From NCBI RefSeq assembly GCF_000469135.2, contig NZ_CP048117.1, forward strand, positions 310,001 through 374,000: a stretch of 64,000 nt of DNA, in the 5' to 3' direction. This DNA comes from Bacillus sp. SB49 (lineage in GTDB: Bacteria; Bacillota; Bacilli; Bacillales; Halobacillaceae). Both the position numbers and the translations under genes were made by a program. The notes beneath the pieces were generated by a model. That model was not told where the DNA came from. It worked only from the letters and a program-made list of their open reading frames with translations, and made no database searches. Shown here one piece after another: positions 25,905-35,434 of this stretch (position 1 is the first letter of the stretch; each line of letters starts with the position of its first letter).

Positions 25905-27413
25905 TTGAAAAAGAAAACAGCTGTTGTTGTAGGTGCTGGTTTAGGTGGGATGTCTGCTGCGATTCGGTTGACTGCAGACGGATATGATGTGAAAGTGATT
26001 GAAAAGAACAGCAACCTTGGCGGAAAGTTGAATAAGAGAGAAGGAAAAGGATTCACCTTTGATACCGGTCCATCGATCCTGACTATGCCGTGGGTGTTGG
26101 AACAGCTGTTTGAGAGCGTCCACCGACGTTTGGATGATTATATAACAGTGGAACGGGTGGAGCCTCAATGGAGAACCTTCTTTGAAGACGGGACGTCGAT
26201 TGATGTTACGAGTGACCTTCCAAATATGCTGGAAGAAATGGCTAAAGTAACGGACAGGCCGAACAGGAAGTTGACGGATTTTCTCTCCTACAGCCAAGAT
26301 ATGTATGAGCTTTGTATGAAGAGCTTCTATAAATACAGTATTTCAGATCTGAAAGATTTAAAGAGTCACCACAAATTCAGTGAACTATTACAAATGGATC
26401 CGATGAACACGGTCGCTAAATCCACCCGCAAGTTCTTTGATAACAAATATCTAGAGCAGTTGTTCAATTACTTCGTTATGTATGTGGGGTCGAACCCATA
26501 CGCAACACCGGCTATTCTTAATCAGCTTGTCTATGTGCAGCTGGGGCTTGGCATCTATTATGTCAAAGGCGGTCTCTATAATATTGCGGAGGCTATGGGA
26601 CGTTTAATGGAGGAGCTGCGTGTGGACGTCCAATTTAACTCTCCTGTTCGTCAGCTTGTTGTGGAAAATGAGCGCGTAATCGGCGTAGAGACGGAAGATG
26701 GCACGGTGCATGAAGCGGATGTTGTGGTATCCAATTTAGAGGCTATTCCTGCTTATCGCAAGCTTGCACCGCAAACGGCCAAAGTGAAGAAAGAAACAAA
26801 GTCGCTGGAGAAGAAATTCGATCCCACGGTTTCAGGTCTTGTTCTCCTCCTTGGCACAAATCGTAAATTTAACAACCTTAAGCATCATAACTTCTTCTTT
26901 TCAGAAGATCCAGAGCTGGAGTTCAAGCAGATATATGAGCAGGGAAAACCAGCGGATGACCCGACAATCTATATTGGTATCTCCGCCCGTTCAGACGAAT
27001 CGCAGGCTCCGGCAGGTAAAGATAACCTGTTTGTCCTGACACACGTTCCACCGCTTGAAAATAAGAAAAGAAAGCCGGTCGACTGGGATGCTTATCGCGA
27101 GACCGTCCTGGATAAGCTGGAGCGGATGGGGATGGAAGGAGTTAGAGATTCCATTGAATTCGAATATCGCTTTACTCCGGAAGATTTAGAGCGTTTATAT
27201 GGACCGAATGGTGGATCTATCTATGGTATTGCTGCTGATCGTAAGTCGAATGGCGGTTTCAAGATCCCTTCGAAGAGTCAGGTTTTTGAGGGTTTGTACT
27301 TTGTAGGGGGATCCACCCATCCTGGAGGTGGAGTACCGATGGTCACGCTGTCTGGTCAATTGACTGCTGATCTAATTAAGGAAAATGAGACAGAAGCAGT
27401 TCATCAAAAATAG
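25905..27413 (+). CDS. carotenoid desaturase/oxygenase (CrtI/CrtN/CrtP family)
   Basis: 502 residues. N-terminal FAD dinucleotide motif VVVGAGLGGMSAAIRLTADGYDVKVIEK, GGKLNKREGKGFTFDTGPSIL, and the C-terminal GLYFVGGSTHPGGGVPMVTLSGQLTADLI common to CrtI, CrtN and CrtP. In halophilic Bacillaceae C30 carotenoids are made from dehydrosqualene by several CrtN paralogues; which step this one performs cannot be told. No crtM synthase is nearby. TTG start follows CGGAGGTGG. Probably co-transcribed with the ICMT-type gene; a terminator follows. Confidence 0.9.
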   Translation: MKKKTAVVVGAGLGGMSAAIRLTADGYDVKVIEKNSNLGGKLNKREGKGFTFDTGPSILTMPWVLEQLFESVHRRLDDYITVERVEPQWRTFFEDGTSIDVTSDLPNMLEEMAKVTDRPNRKLTDFLSYSQDMYELCMKSFYKYSISDLKDLKSHHKFSELLQMDPMNTVAKSTRKFFDNKYLEQLFNYFVMYVGSNPYATPAILNQLVYVQLGLGIYYVKGGLYNIAEAMGRLMEELRVDVQFNSPVRQLVVENERVIGVETEDGTVHEADVVVSNLEAIPAYRKLAPQTAKVKKETKSLEKKFDPTVSGLVLLLGTNRKFNNLKHHNFFFSEDPELEFKQIYEQGKPADDPTIYIGISARSDESQAPAGKDNLFVLTHVPPLENKKRKPVDWDAYRETVLDKLERMGMEGVRDSIEFEYRFTPEDLERLYGPNGGSIYGIAADRKSNGGFKIPSKSQVFEGLYFVGGSTHPGGGVPMVTLSGQLTADLIKENETEAVHQK

Positions 27414-27419
27414 CGGAGG

Positions 27420-27450
27420 GCGGTCGGCATTGCCGGCCGCTTTTTGTTTT
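27420..27450 (+). terminator. terminator after the carotenoid gene
   Basis: GCGGTCGGC / GCCGGCCGC stem with ATT loop (one G-T pair), followed by TTTTTGTTTTTG. Confidence 0.85.
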
Positions 27451-27495
27451 TGTATGAACATAGATGTAACGGGAAAGGTTAGGAGGATGCTGGAA

Positions 27496-28131
27496 ATGGA
27501 GTGGCCGAAATCGATGTTAAAAGATGCAGAACGAAGGATGGAAGGGTGTCTTGTGGAAGGATTTGTTCCTGGTAAGGGAAACCGTAACGCAGAAATTATG
27601 TTGGTAGGGGAAGCGCCTGGAGAGAAAGAGGCGGTTGAAGGGGTTCCATTCATTGGACGGGCGGGGAAAGAGTTGGATAAGCAGTTGGAGTATCTTGGTT
27701 TGGAACGTGATGACCTGTACATTACAAGCGTAGTAAGGAGTCGCCCGTACAAATGGGTGGATTCCAACAAAAAGGGGAAGCGAAAAGCAAATAGAAAGCC
27801 GAATAAAAAAGAAATAGAAGCCCATGCACCATTGCTGGACTACCAGGTGGAACAGGTGGATCCGGATATTATCCTCGTGTTGGGTGGTGTTGCCTTGCGA
27901 AGGCTGACAGGTGAAGAAGGCAAAATTAGTGTTCTCGTCGGACAGTTGATGGAAACACCATTGCTGAAGTATCGTCCAAAAGAAGGCGAACCTAGGTGGT
28001 GTGAAACGGAGAAAGCCTATCGTGTCATTCCTCTTTATCACCCCGCAGCTGTATTCTATAACCCGAAAATCAAGCCGACTATACAACAATCTTTAGACGA
28101 TGTGAAACGACATCTATATAAGGAAGATTAA
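27496..28131 (+). CDS. family 4-like uracil-DNA glycosylase
   Basis: 211 residues with motif 1 GEAPGEKEAVEGVPFIGRAGKELDKQLEYLGL, the central ITSVVRSRP and the C-terminal YHPAAVFYNP that define UDG families 4/5. It would remove uracil from DNA. The CxxC region and other cysteines that hold the 4Fe-4S cluster in classical family 4 enzymes are not evident (only one N-terminal Cys), so this is a cluster-less variant. ATG 27496 is nine bases after AGGAGG. Its stop overlaps the convergent anti-sigma gene by 4 bases. Confidence 0.85.
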   Translation: MEWPKSMLKDAERRMEGCLVEGFVPGKGNRNAEIMLVGEAPGEKEAVEGVPFIGRAGKELDKQLEYLGLERDDLYITSVVRSRPYKWVDSNKKGKRKANRKPNKKEIEAHAPLLDYQVEQVDPDIILVLGGVALRRLTGEEGKISVLVGQLMETPLLKYRPKEGEPRWCETEKAYRVIPLYHPAAVFYNPKIKPTIQQSLDDVKRHLYKED

Positions 28132-28778
28132 GGGGAAACGTCAGGGAGTGGATGGGTCTCTGCGTTTTGGAATAAGTAGTATCCCTGTTTCCCGGTACCG
28201 GTAGAAGCTGTTCCTTCGTCCCGCCAGCTTTGAACCGCAATTTTTTCTTTTGGATCTTCCTCCTTAATGCTGTAAATAGAAGTTTTTGTCGTCTGCGTCG
28301 GCACAGACTTTAATTTATCCTTGGCGGAGGGTAGGTGTTCCATTGTGCCAATGACCTCGTGGAGCTGTTTCGGGGATACTTGTTTATTTGTTTGGATGTA
28401 GGCTTTTCCTTCGTGAATGATGTAGGTGGCGCGGATCATTTTAGATACTTTTATGTCGGTGCTGCGTTCTGCTCCGGCGTTTGCGAATTCAGCGTCTTCG
28501 ATGCTTCCAGCTGTTTTGAAGTCGCCTTTTATGGTCTGTCCGACTAACGTGGAAGCTGTCATTGGAGTTTGGCTCTCTGTGTAGGATAGAGATAAGAGAG
28601 CAGCCGTCGGGAACACAGCTAATAATGGGAAAAGCATTCTCCTCTTATAGGGAGTCTTTTCTTCCTGACGTAAGGATTTCAGCACAGTTTTTTTCATGTG
28701 GCGTCCATCGAAAGGGACTTGGTCGTACTTGAGCTCTTGTGTGATCTTTTTTAATTTACGATCCATTATATCACTCAT
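28128..28778 (-). CDS. putative anti-sigma factor of the second ECF pair
   Basis: 216 residues: cytoplasmic N-terminus (MSDIMDRKLKKITQELKYD...), one membrane helix (MLFPLLAVFPTAALLSLSY, about 47-66) and an extracytoplasmic remainder. Start overlaps the sigma gene stop by 8 bases, which is typical for translationally coupled sigma/anti-sigma pairs. No named domain recognised; the assignment rests on topology and position. Confidence 0.7.
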   Translation of the reverse strand: MSDIMDRKLKKITQELKYDQVPFDGRHMKKTVLKSLRQEEKTPYKRRMLFPLLAVFPTAALLSLSYTESQTPMTASTLVGQTIKGDFKTAGSIEDAEFANAGAERSTDIKVSKMIRATYIIHEGKAYIQTNKQVSPKQLHEVIGTMEHLPSAKDKLKSVPTQTTKTSIYSIKEEDPKEKIAVQSWRDEGTASTGTGKQGYYLFQNAETHPLPDVSP

Positions 28779-29340
28779 GTCGGAGACTTCCTTTCTCAGT
28801 CAAACGGTCCTGAAGAATTTGTCGCGCGCGCCTCAGTCTGGTTTTTACCGTATTTGGACTTATTCTCAACACCTGTGCTACCTCGTGGACATCGAATTCT
28901 TCAAAGTAATAAAGGACGATCATTTCCCTGTATTTGTCGTCGAGTTTCAGCACTTCTTCCAACAAGGCTTCTTCCTCGCTGCGTTGTAATAGAGTCTCTT
29001 CCGGGGTGTGTCTTCCTGACGGCAGGTGACGGAACATTTCTGTTCCCCGCTTGATGACCCTTTTAACGTAAGAGCTCTTTAAATAGTCTTTACACAGGTT
29101 AATTGCTATTTTGTACAACCATGTTTTTGTGGTGGATTCTTGTTTGAATGTCGGATACTTTTGGTAAGCTTTGATCATCGTTTCCTGAACAATATCTTCG
29201 GCAGTAGAGTAGTCCTTGACGTACGAAAAAGCCAGCCATTTCAAATCGTGGCCGTATTCTTGAATCCATTGTTCCACAAGGGCTTGGTCGACAACGGGTG
29301 CTTCCTGGCCGGATGACTTGGAGTGCTGTTTTCGTATCAC
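28771..29340 (-). CDS. ECF sigma factor (second pair)
   Basis: 189 residues: region 2 (LKWLAFSYVKDYSTAEDIVQETMIKAYQKYPTFKQESTTKTWLYKIAINLCKDYLKS) and region 4 (LDDKYREMIVLYYFEEFDVHEVAQVLRISPNTVKTRLRRARQIL). Resembles SigV/SigW-like sigma factors of envelope stress. GTG start follows GAGGTGGG. A candidate self-recognised promoter lies just upstream. Confidence 0.92.
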   Translation of the reverse strand: MIRKQHSKSSGQEAPVVDQALVEQWIQEYGHDLKWLAFSYVKDYSTAEDIVQETMIKAYQKYPTFKQESTTKTWLYKIAINLCKDYLKSSYVKRVIKRGTEMFRHLPSGRHTPEETLLQRSEEEALLEEVLKLDDKYREMIVLYYFEEFDVHEVAQVLRISPNTVKTRLRRARQILQDRLTEKGSLRHE

Positions 29341-29362
29341 AATGTCCCACCTCTTTCATTTA

Positions 29363-29388
29363 GACGACACACATCGTTCTCAGGTTTT
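29363..29388 (-). promoter_or_regulatory. candidate ECF-type autoregulatory promoter
   Basis: On the minus strand AAAACC, 16 bases, CGTC, similar to the AAC-N16/17-CGTC core of sigma-V/W/X promoters, about 20 bases upstream of the ECF gene start. Confidence 0.45.
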
Positions 29389-29526
29389 AAAAAACACCTT
29401 TTTACATACATTCGACTAATGGAGTAATAAATCCTCCGGGAGGCGACGGTGTTGAGGGTCTTATCAGGTTTCCGGGAATCGAAAATGGGGTGGGTGGTTC
29501 TTTTGTGGGCGTGCTATAATAAAAAT

Positions 29527-29620
29527 GAAACCGGCAACAGCGGCTACTGTCGCCGGAGGATACCGTTCTAAAATTTGATAGACACAGGCCTTTCCTGAGG
29601 GAAGGTCTATTTTTTATTGA
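29527..29620 (+). ncRNA. antisense RNA, candidate antitoxin
   Basis: Extended -10 TGCTATAAT at 29512-29520 predicts a start near 29527. The RNA would carry hairpin CCGGCAACAG/CTGTCGCCGG (29531-29556) and end at AGGCCTTTCC/GGGAAGGTCT (29586-29608) followed by T6. It is fully antisense to the 3' untranslated region and last codon of the toxin gene on the opposite strand, as in TxpA/RatA and BsrG/SR4. The -35 element is poor. Confidence 0.6.
29531..29556 (-). terminator. terminator of the toxin mRNA
   Basis: On the minus strand CCGGCGACAG/CTGTTGCCGG stem followed by TTTCATTTTTATT, giving the toxin mRNA a 3' end near 29523, so its tail overlaps the whole antisense RNA. Confidence 0.6.
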
Positions 29621-29699
29621 TTTTGATGATAAGCGCAAGGAGTGTAATGATGAAGGTTCCAAACGCCAACATGGTCATCAAAGCTTCGTAAATACTCAT
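29607..29699 (-). CDS. holin-like type I toxin peptide, 30 residues
   Basis: Begins MSIYEALMTMLAFGTFII and ends in a short IKINKK tail: one membrane helix with a basic end. This closely follows the pattern of the Bacillales putative holin-like toxins (TxpA/BsrG relatives, with the typical MLxFGxFII core). Ribosome site GGGAGTGAGG upstream. Such peptides depolarise or disrupt the envelope and are silenced by an antisense RNA, for which a matching convergent RNA is visible here. Confidence 0.75.
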   Translation of the reverse strand: MSIYEALMTMLAFGTFIITLLALIIKINKK

Positions 29700-29860
29700 C
29701 GCTGGCCTCACTCCCTTTCTATTACGGTCGTCCTTACTAATGGAAGGAAACGGTATCTATGTACAAGGATACCACAAAATGACCAAAATAAGAACATACG
29801 TTCGTAAAATAGATAATAGGAACTAAAAAATCCCGCCCCTTATGAGAGGGCGGGATGGGT

Positions 29861-31255
<1,395 letters not shown>

Positions 31256-31280
31256 AATCTTCTTCCTTTCTAAAATGGTT

Positions 31281-31622
31281 TTAGACCAGTGCTTCTTTTC
31301 CGGTTTCTCCTGTCCGGATTCGAAATACTTCATCGATGGTAGAAACGAACACTTTCCCATCGCCGACTTCGTTTGTTGCGCAGCACTCCATGATTGCGTC
31401 TATGATGGCACCTAATTCATGATTTTCCACAACCATTTCCACTTTCACTTTCGGGTAGAGCTTGATTTCAAAGCGGTTGCCGCGGAAAATTCCTTCCTGG
31501 CCTTTCTGTTGTCCGCACCCTGCCACCTCTGAGACTGTCAGTCCTTTCACCCCTAATTCGTCGAGGTTGTGGCGTAGTGTCTGGAACGCTTCCGGCCGAA
31601 TGATCGCCTCTACTTTCTTCAT
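31281..31622 (-). CDS. glnK: PII nitrogen regulator (GlnK/NrgB)
   Basis: 113 residues with the PII fold: KKVEAIIRPEAFQTLRHNLDELGVKGLTVSEVAGCGQQKG, the T-loop IFRGNRFEIKLYPKVKVEMVV and GDGKVFVSTIDEVFRIRTGETG. The tyrosine that is uridylylated in enteric PII is a Phe here, as expected in Bacillus. It would plug the Amt channel and, in Bacillus, bind TnrA. Two TnrA boxes lie upstream. Confidence 0.95.
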   Translation of the reverse strand: MKKVEAIIRPEAFQTLRHNLDELGVKGLTVSEVAGCGQQKGQEGIFRGNRFEIKLYPKVKVEMVVENHELGAIIDAIMECCATNEVGDGKVFVSTIDEVFRIRTGETGKEALV

Positions 31623-31646
31623 GAATAGTGTCCTCCTTTAGAATCA

Positions 31647-31663
31647 TGTTAGGTTTCCTAACA
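31647..31663. promoter_or_regulatory. TnrA/GlnR box, promoter-proximal
   Basis: TGTTAGGTTTCCTAACA compared with TGTNANAWWWTNTNACA: perfect dyad ends, two core deviations. It lies only about 25 bp before the PII start codon, within or after the promoter, so binding there (by GlnR or TnrA) would more likely repress. Confidence 0.6.
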
Positions 31664-31731
31664 CTTAAGGTAATGAATAAATATAACTATAAATGAAATA
31701 TTCTGAAAAATCAAGAGCGTTTTTAGTGTTA

Positions 31732-31748
31732 TGTGAGAAAAGTTAACA
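31732..31748. promoter_or_regulatory. TnrA box, upstream
   Basis: TGTGAGAAAAGTTAACA fits TGTNANAWWWTNTNACA except one core base. It is about 85 bp from the first box; AT-rich -10-like sequences (TATAGT at 31687-31692) lie between, in the region where TnrA-activated nrgAB-type promoters place their box upstream. Confidence 0.65.
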
Positions 31749-31779
31749 TAAAAAAACCGGGCACAAGGCCCGGTCAGCT

Positions 31780-32817
31780 TTATAAGTCATCGAATCCGTT
31801 CGTATCGGAAACTTTCGTGTATTGTCTGGACTTCTGCTCAAAGAAATCGGATTTTCCTTCATCTACTTCCTGATAAGCGCGAATCCATTTTAATGGGTTT
31901 TTCTTATAGGAAGGGAAAGGTTTCTCTGCTCCGAGCTGTTGACACCGTTTGTTGGCCATGAAACGGATATAATCCTCTAAATCATGGATCGGAATGCCGG
32001 GGAACCTGTCACCGATGATATGATGGGCCCATTTGATTTCCAACTCGGAAGCTTCTTTAAAGGTTTCCGTGACGAAGCGGTGGTATTCTTCCTTATCCAG
32101 TTCTTCATTCTCGTTCAGTGTTTCCTTAAATATTCTTGCAAACAGGTTGACGTGGATCTGTTCGTCCCTGTTGATATAATTGATCATCGTACTTGTAGAA
32201 ACCATTTTATTATTTCGTGCCAGGTTGTAGAAGAACGCGAAACCGGCATAGAAGAATAGTCCTTCTAATACGACATCATAAACGATGGAACGTAAGAAGG
32301 TATCAACAGAAGGGTCCTCATCGAAAGTTTGATATCCATCCGTGATGAACTGATTCCGCTCTAAGAGAACTTCGTCATGTTTCCAGTATTCGAATATATT
32401 TTCCTGTTCCCTTTGATCGACAAGAGTGGACAGGACATAGGAATAAGATTGGTTATGAACGACTTCCTGAAAGGCCAGGACCTGCATGAGTGCAGACAGG
32501 CTGGAATCTGTAAGGTAGTCGGCTATTTTACCTGAGTAATCGGTTTGGATAGAATCAAGAAAAGCAAGGAGACCGATGATTTTCTTGAAGGAAGCCTGTT
32601 CTTGTTCCGTAAGTTCGGGCCACTGCTTTAGATCATTGCTCATATTGATTTCGTTTGGTATCCAGAAGTTCGAAAGCATGTTCTTATACATAGGGTAAGC
32701 CCAGGCGTAACGGGTATCATCCCAGTTCAATACGTTCGAGCTTCTGCCGTTAACAATACCTGTTGAAGCATTGGGAGCTTCATGATCCACCAGTTTTCTT
32801 TTGTTTATTGTGCGCAT
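31780..32817 (-). CDS. class I ribonucleotide reductase, beta (radical) subunit
   Basis: 345 residues, ferritin-like. Ligands can be followed: FLDSIQ (Asp), QEVVHNQSY (Glu and His, with the radical Tyr four residues on), VLEGLFFYAGFAFFYNL (Glu) and NRDEQIHVNLF (Glu, His). This is the standard tyrosyl-radical di-metal enzyme using O2. It is 18 bases downstream of the alpha subunit gene and under the same cobalamin riboswitch. No nrdI or nrdH is next to it, unlike class Ib operons. Confidence 0.94.
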   Translation of the reverse strand: MRTINKRKLVDHEAPNASTGIVNGRSSNVLNWDDTRYAWAYPMYKNMLSNFWIPNEINMSNDLKQWPELTEQEQASFKKIIGLLAFLDSIQTDYSGKIADYLTDSSLSALMQVLAFQEVVHNQSYSYVLSTLVDQREQENIFEYWKHDEVLLERNQFITDGYQTFDEDPSVDTFLRSIVYDVVLEGLFFYAGFAFFYNLARNNKMVSTSTMINYINRDEQIHVNLFARIFKETLNENEELDKEEYHRFVTETFKEASELEIKWAHHIIGDRFPGIPIHDLEDYIRFMANKRCQQLGAEKPFPSYKKNPLKWIRAYQEVDEGKSDFFEQKSRQYTKVSDTNGFDDL

Positions 32818-32835
32818 GATAGGTGTCCCTCCTTA

Positions 32836-35070
32836 TTATGATGAACAGTATTCACAGTCGTCGTATTCGCCTTGACTGGAAGTCGATCTTGTATAATATG
32901 TCGTCTTCATCCCGCTTCGCCATGCATCCAAATGCAGGGAGAGGAGTTCTTTCGCCTGAATGGTATTTCTTACATACATATTGAAGGAAATGGCCTGATC
33001 GATGAATCGCTGGCGGATACTGTTCTGCTTGATGCTAGTATGCTGATCAATATCGTAAGCGGATTTATAATACCCGTAAGTCGTGTGATCGAGCTCTGGT
33101 GCGGTTACTGGAATCTTGTAGTCTTTCTTCTCTTCTGAGTAGAACTTTTTGAAAATCGGATCGATGCTTGCTGTGCTTCCTGCTATCAGGGAAGTGCTGG
33201 AGTTTGGAGCGACAGCGAGCAGGTATCCGTTCCGCATTCCTTGTGCCGCTACTTTATTTCTCAGCTCATTCCAGTTCCATGTGCGGTCTTGGTCAAACGA
33301 TCGTTTAACAAAAAATTCCCCGGTCTGCCAGTCAGAACCTTCAAATAGAGGGTAGCTTCCTTTTTCTTGAGCCAGCTCACTGCTTGCTTCTATCGCGTGA
33401 TAAGCAACCGCTTCGTACACTTCCTCTGTATAGGCGAGTGCTTCTTCTGATTCCCAGGCAATCTTCTTCTTTGCAAGCAGGTGGGCCCAGCCGAAGGTTC
33501 CTAGACCTACGCCGCGATATTTCTGATTGGTCAATTGCGCCTGTAGTACAGGAATGGTGTTTTGTTCAATTACGTTGTCGAGCATACGTACTTGGATTGC
33601 AATCAAACGTGGAAGCACACCGGCTGGAACCGCACGGCCCAGATTGATGCTGGAAAGGTTACACACGACGAAATCACCAGGATTATGGACGGTAATGATC
33701 TTCCCGTCTTCCACGTATTGTTCGGATTGAGTGGTAGGTCTTTGATTCTGTGCTATTTCTGTACACAGATTACTGCAATAAATCATGCCGGCATGGTTGT
33801 TTGGATTCATCCGGTTTACTTCGTCCCGATAGAACATGTATGGTGTTCCGGTCTCCAACTGTCCAACCATGATCCGTTTCATAATTTCAATGGCGGGCAC
33901 AGTTTCTTTGGAAAGCTCCGGGTTCTCTACACATGCCTGGTATTTATCTCTGAAAGAGCCTTCGCCGCGTTTTTCATCGAAATAATCTTCCAGCGAAAAT
34001 CCCATGACTTTGCGTACTTCGTGAGGGTCAAACAAGTACCAGTCTTCCCGATTCTCCACTGCTTCCATGAAGATGTCCGGAATGGATACGCCTGTGAACA
34101 GGTCGTGCGTCCGCTGCCGTTCATCTCCGTTGTTCAATCGGCTGTCAAGAAACGGGAAAATGTCTTTATGCCATATGTCAAGATATACAGCGACGGCACC
34201 TTGACGCTGTCCGAGCTGATCGACGCTCACGGCTGTATTGTTTAACTGCTTCATCCAAGGAAGGACGCCGGAGGAAACCCCTTTAAATCCACGGATATCA
34301 CTGCCGCGGCTGCGGATTTTGCCGAGATAGACTCCGATCCCTCCTCCGTGCTTACTGAGATTGGCGATGTCTGTGTTGCTGTCGTAGATGCCCTGAAGGC
34401 TGTCATCTACCGTATCGATGAAGCAGGAGCTCAGCTGACCATAACGTTTCCCCGCATTTGCTAAAGTCGGGGTGGCTACAGTCATGTATAAATGACTCAA
34501 AGCCCAGTAGGCTTCTTTTACGAGTGCCAACCGTTTTGGTGCTTCTTCTTGTGACATTAAGACCATTGCAATGATCATAAAGCGCTCTTGAGGAAGTTCA
34601 TAAACTTCTTTCTCTTTACTTCTTGCAATATATCTGTCACTCAATGTCTTCAAACCAATGTAGGTGAATTGATGGTCACGTTCAGGGGCGAGTGCTTTTT
34701 CTAATTGGTATATATCTTCCTCTGAGTAATATGTAAGCAGCTTCTCGGAATAGATGCCTTTCTTAATCAACGTGCAGATTAGACCATGAAAATCTTCATA
34801 TTCCTTGTTTGTTCCGCGGTTACTGGAAGCTTCCTCATACATCTGCTCAAGCAGCATTCTGCTGGCTGCAAATGTCCAATCCGGTTCCATTTCATCGACC
34901 TCAGCCAGACACTCGAGAATAAGAGCGTGGCGCTGGTCCTGTTCCGTCATATGTTCAAAACCTAAGTTAGGAATTTTATGGATGATGCGATCCAGATCAA
35001 GCATAGGGAACTCGGTTTTCCAAGCTTCTAATCTTTCTTTCCATTGGTCTTTAATTGCTGATACGCTCAT
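32836..35070 (-). CDS. class I ribonucleotide reductase, alpha (catalytic) subunit
   Basis: 744 residues that reduce ribonucleoside diphosphates for DNA synthesis. Visible: LANAGKRYGQLSSCFI (redox Cys), KHGGGIGVYLGKIRSRG, CSNLCTEI (thiyl Cys and Glu), VVCNLSSINLG (second redox Cys), VAPNSSTSLIAGSTASIDP, and the C-terminal shuttle CEYCSS. The N-terminus lacks an obvious ATP-cone. ATG 35070 follows AAGGAGTGA; the in-frame extension upstream runs through the riboswitch terminator and is not coding. First gene of an operon controlled by a cobalamin riboswitch. Confidence 0.95.
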   Translation of the reverse strand: MSVSAIKDQWKERLEAWKTEFPMLDLDRIIHKIPNLGFEHMTEQDQRHALILECLAEVDEMEPDWTFAASRMLLEQMYEEASSNRGTNKEYEDFHGLICTLIKKGIYSEKLLTYYSEEDIYQLEKALAPERDHQFTYIGLKTLSDRYIARSKEKEVYELPQERFMIIAMVLMSQEEAPKRLALVKEAYWALSHLYMTVATPTLANAGKRYGQLSSCFIDTVDDSLQGIYDSNTDIANLSKHGGGIGVYLGKIRSRGSDIRGFKGVSSGVLPWMKQLNNTAVSVDQLGQRQGAVAVYLDIWHKDIFPFLDSRLNNGDERQRTHDLFTGVSIPDIFMEAVENREDWYLFDPHEVRKVMGFSLEDYFDEKRGEGSFRDKYQACVENPELSKETVPAIEIMKRIMVGQLETGTPYMFYRDEVNRMNPNNHAGMIYCSNLCTEIAQNQRPTTQSEQYVEDGKIITVHNPGDFVVCNLSSINLGRAVPAGVLPRLIAIQVRMLDNVIEQNTIPVLQAQLTNQKYRGVGLGTFGWAHLLAKKKIAWESEEALAYTEEVYEAVAYHAIEASSELAQEKGSYPLFEGSDWQTGEFFVKRSFDQDRTWNWNELRNKVAAQGMRNGYLLAVAPNSSTSLIAGSTASIDPIFKKFYSEEKKDYKIPVTAPELDHTTYGYYKSAYDIDQHTSIKQNSIRQRFIDQAISFNMYVRNTIQAKELLSLHLDAWRSGMKTTYYTRSTSSQGEYDDCEYCSS

Positions 35071-35104
35071 GGTTTCACTCCTTGATCTGATATCTACATA
35101 TAAA

Positions 35105-35133
35105 ATAAAAAAATCCACTCCGGGAAAGGGAGT
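35105..35133 (-). terminator. riboswitch expression-platform terminator
   Basis: On the minus strand ATCCACTCC / GGAGTGGAT stem followed by T7ATTTTA, placed between the aptamer and the alpha-subunit start codon. Ligand-bound aptamer is expected to favour this hairpin. Confidence 0.85.
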
Positions 35134-35232
35134 GGATGAAACCATGAAACGATGCGAGACACAAAAAAGTCCTCGTTCCATCGCTTCATCTTCTCAATCC
35201 CCGAAGAAGTTGAAACTCTGCCGAACGAAGAT

Positions 35233-35390
35233 AGGTCTCCTGGCTGGCATCCGATCTTACTCTGGTCCTTCCCGTGCGCGGCACAGTGGAATCTTCCATT
35301 TCGCGGATGCGTACAGTTGCGGGGGCAGCTCCGGATTGGTTACCGGATTCCCTATTAAGCCTTGTGGCATCTTCTGTTCGCAAATACTAT
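35233..35390 (-). ncRNA. adenosylcobalamin riboswitch aptamer
   Basis: Reading the minus strand 5' to 3': AATAGGGAATCCGGT.., AGCTGCCCCCGCAACTGTA, CCACTG..GGGAAGG, and the B12 box GATGCCAGCCAGGAGACCT (35233-35251). Spacing and order match the class I cobalamin riboswitch. Here it precedes a class I ribonucleotide reductase, not a B12 gene. Confidence 0.93.
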
Positions 35391-35434
35391 ATGTAGTTGT
35401 TCAGATTAATTTTATTAGCTTATCTTGTGTTTCT

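Noticed and set aside
33562..34245. Long plus-strand frame inside the ribonucleotide reductase gene
   Set aside because: Lies opposite strongly conserved catalytic motifs and shows no domain of its own.
35071..35181. N-terminal extension of the ribonucleotide reductase alpha subunit
   Set aside because: It spans the riboswitch terminator and lacks a ribosome site; the ATG at 35070 has one.
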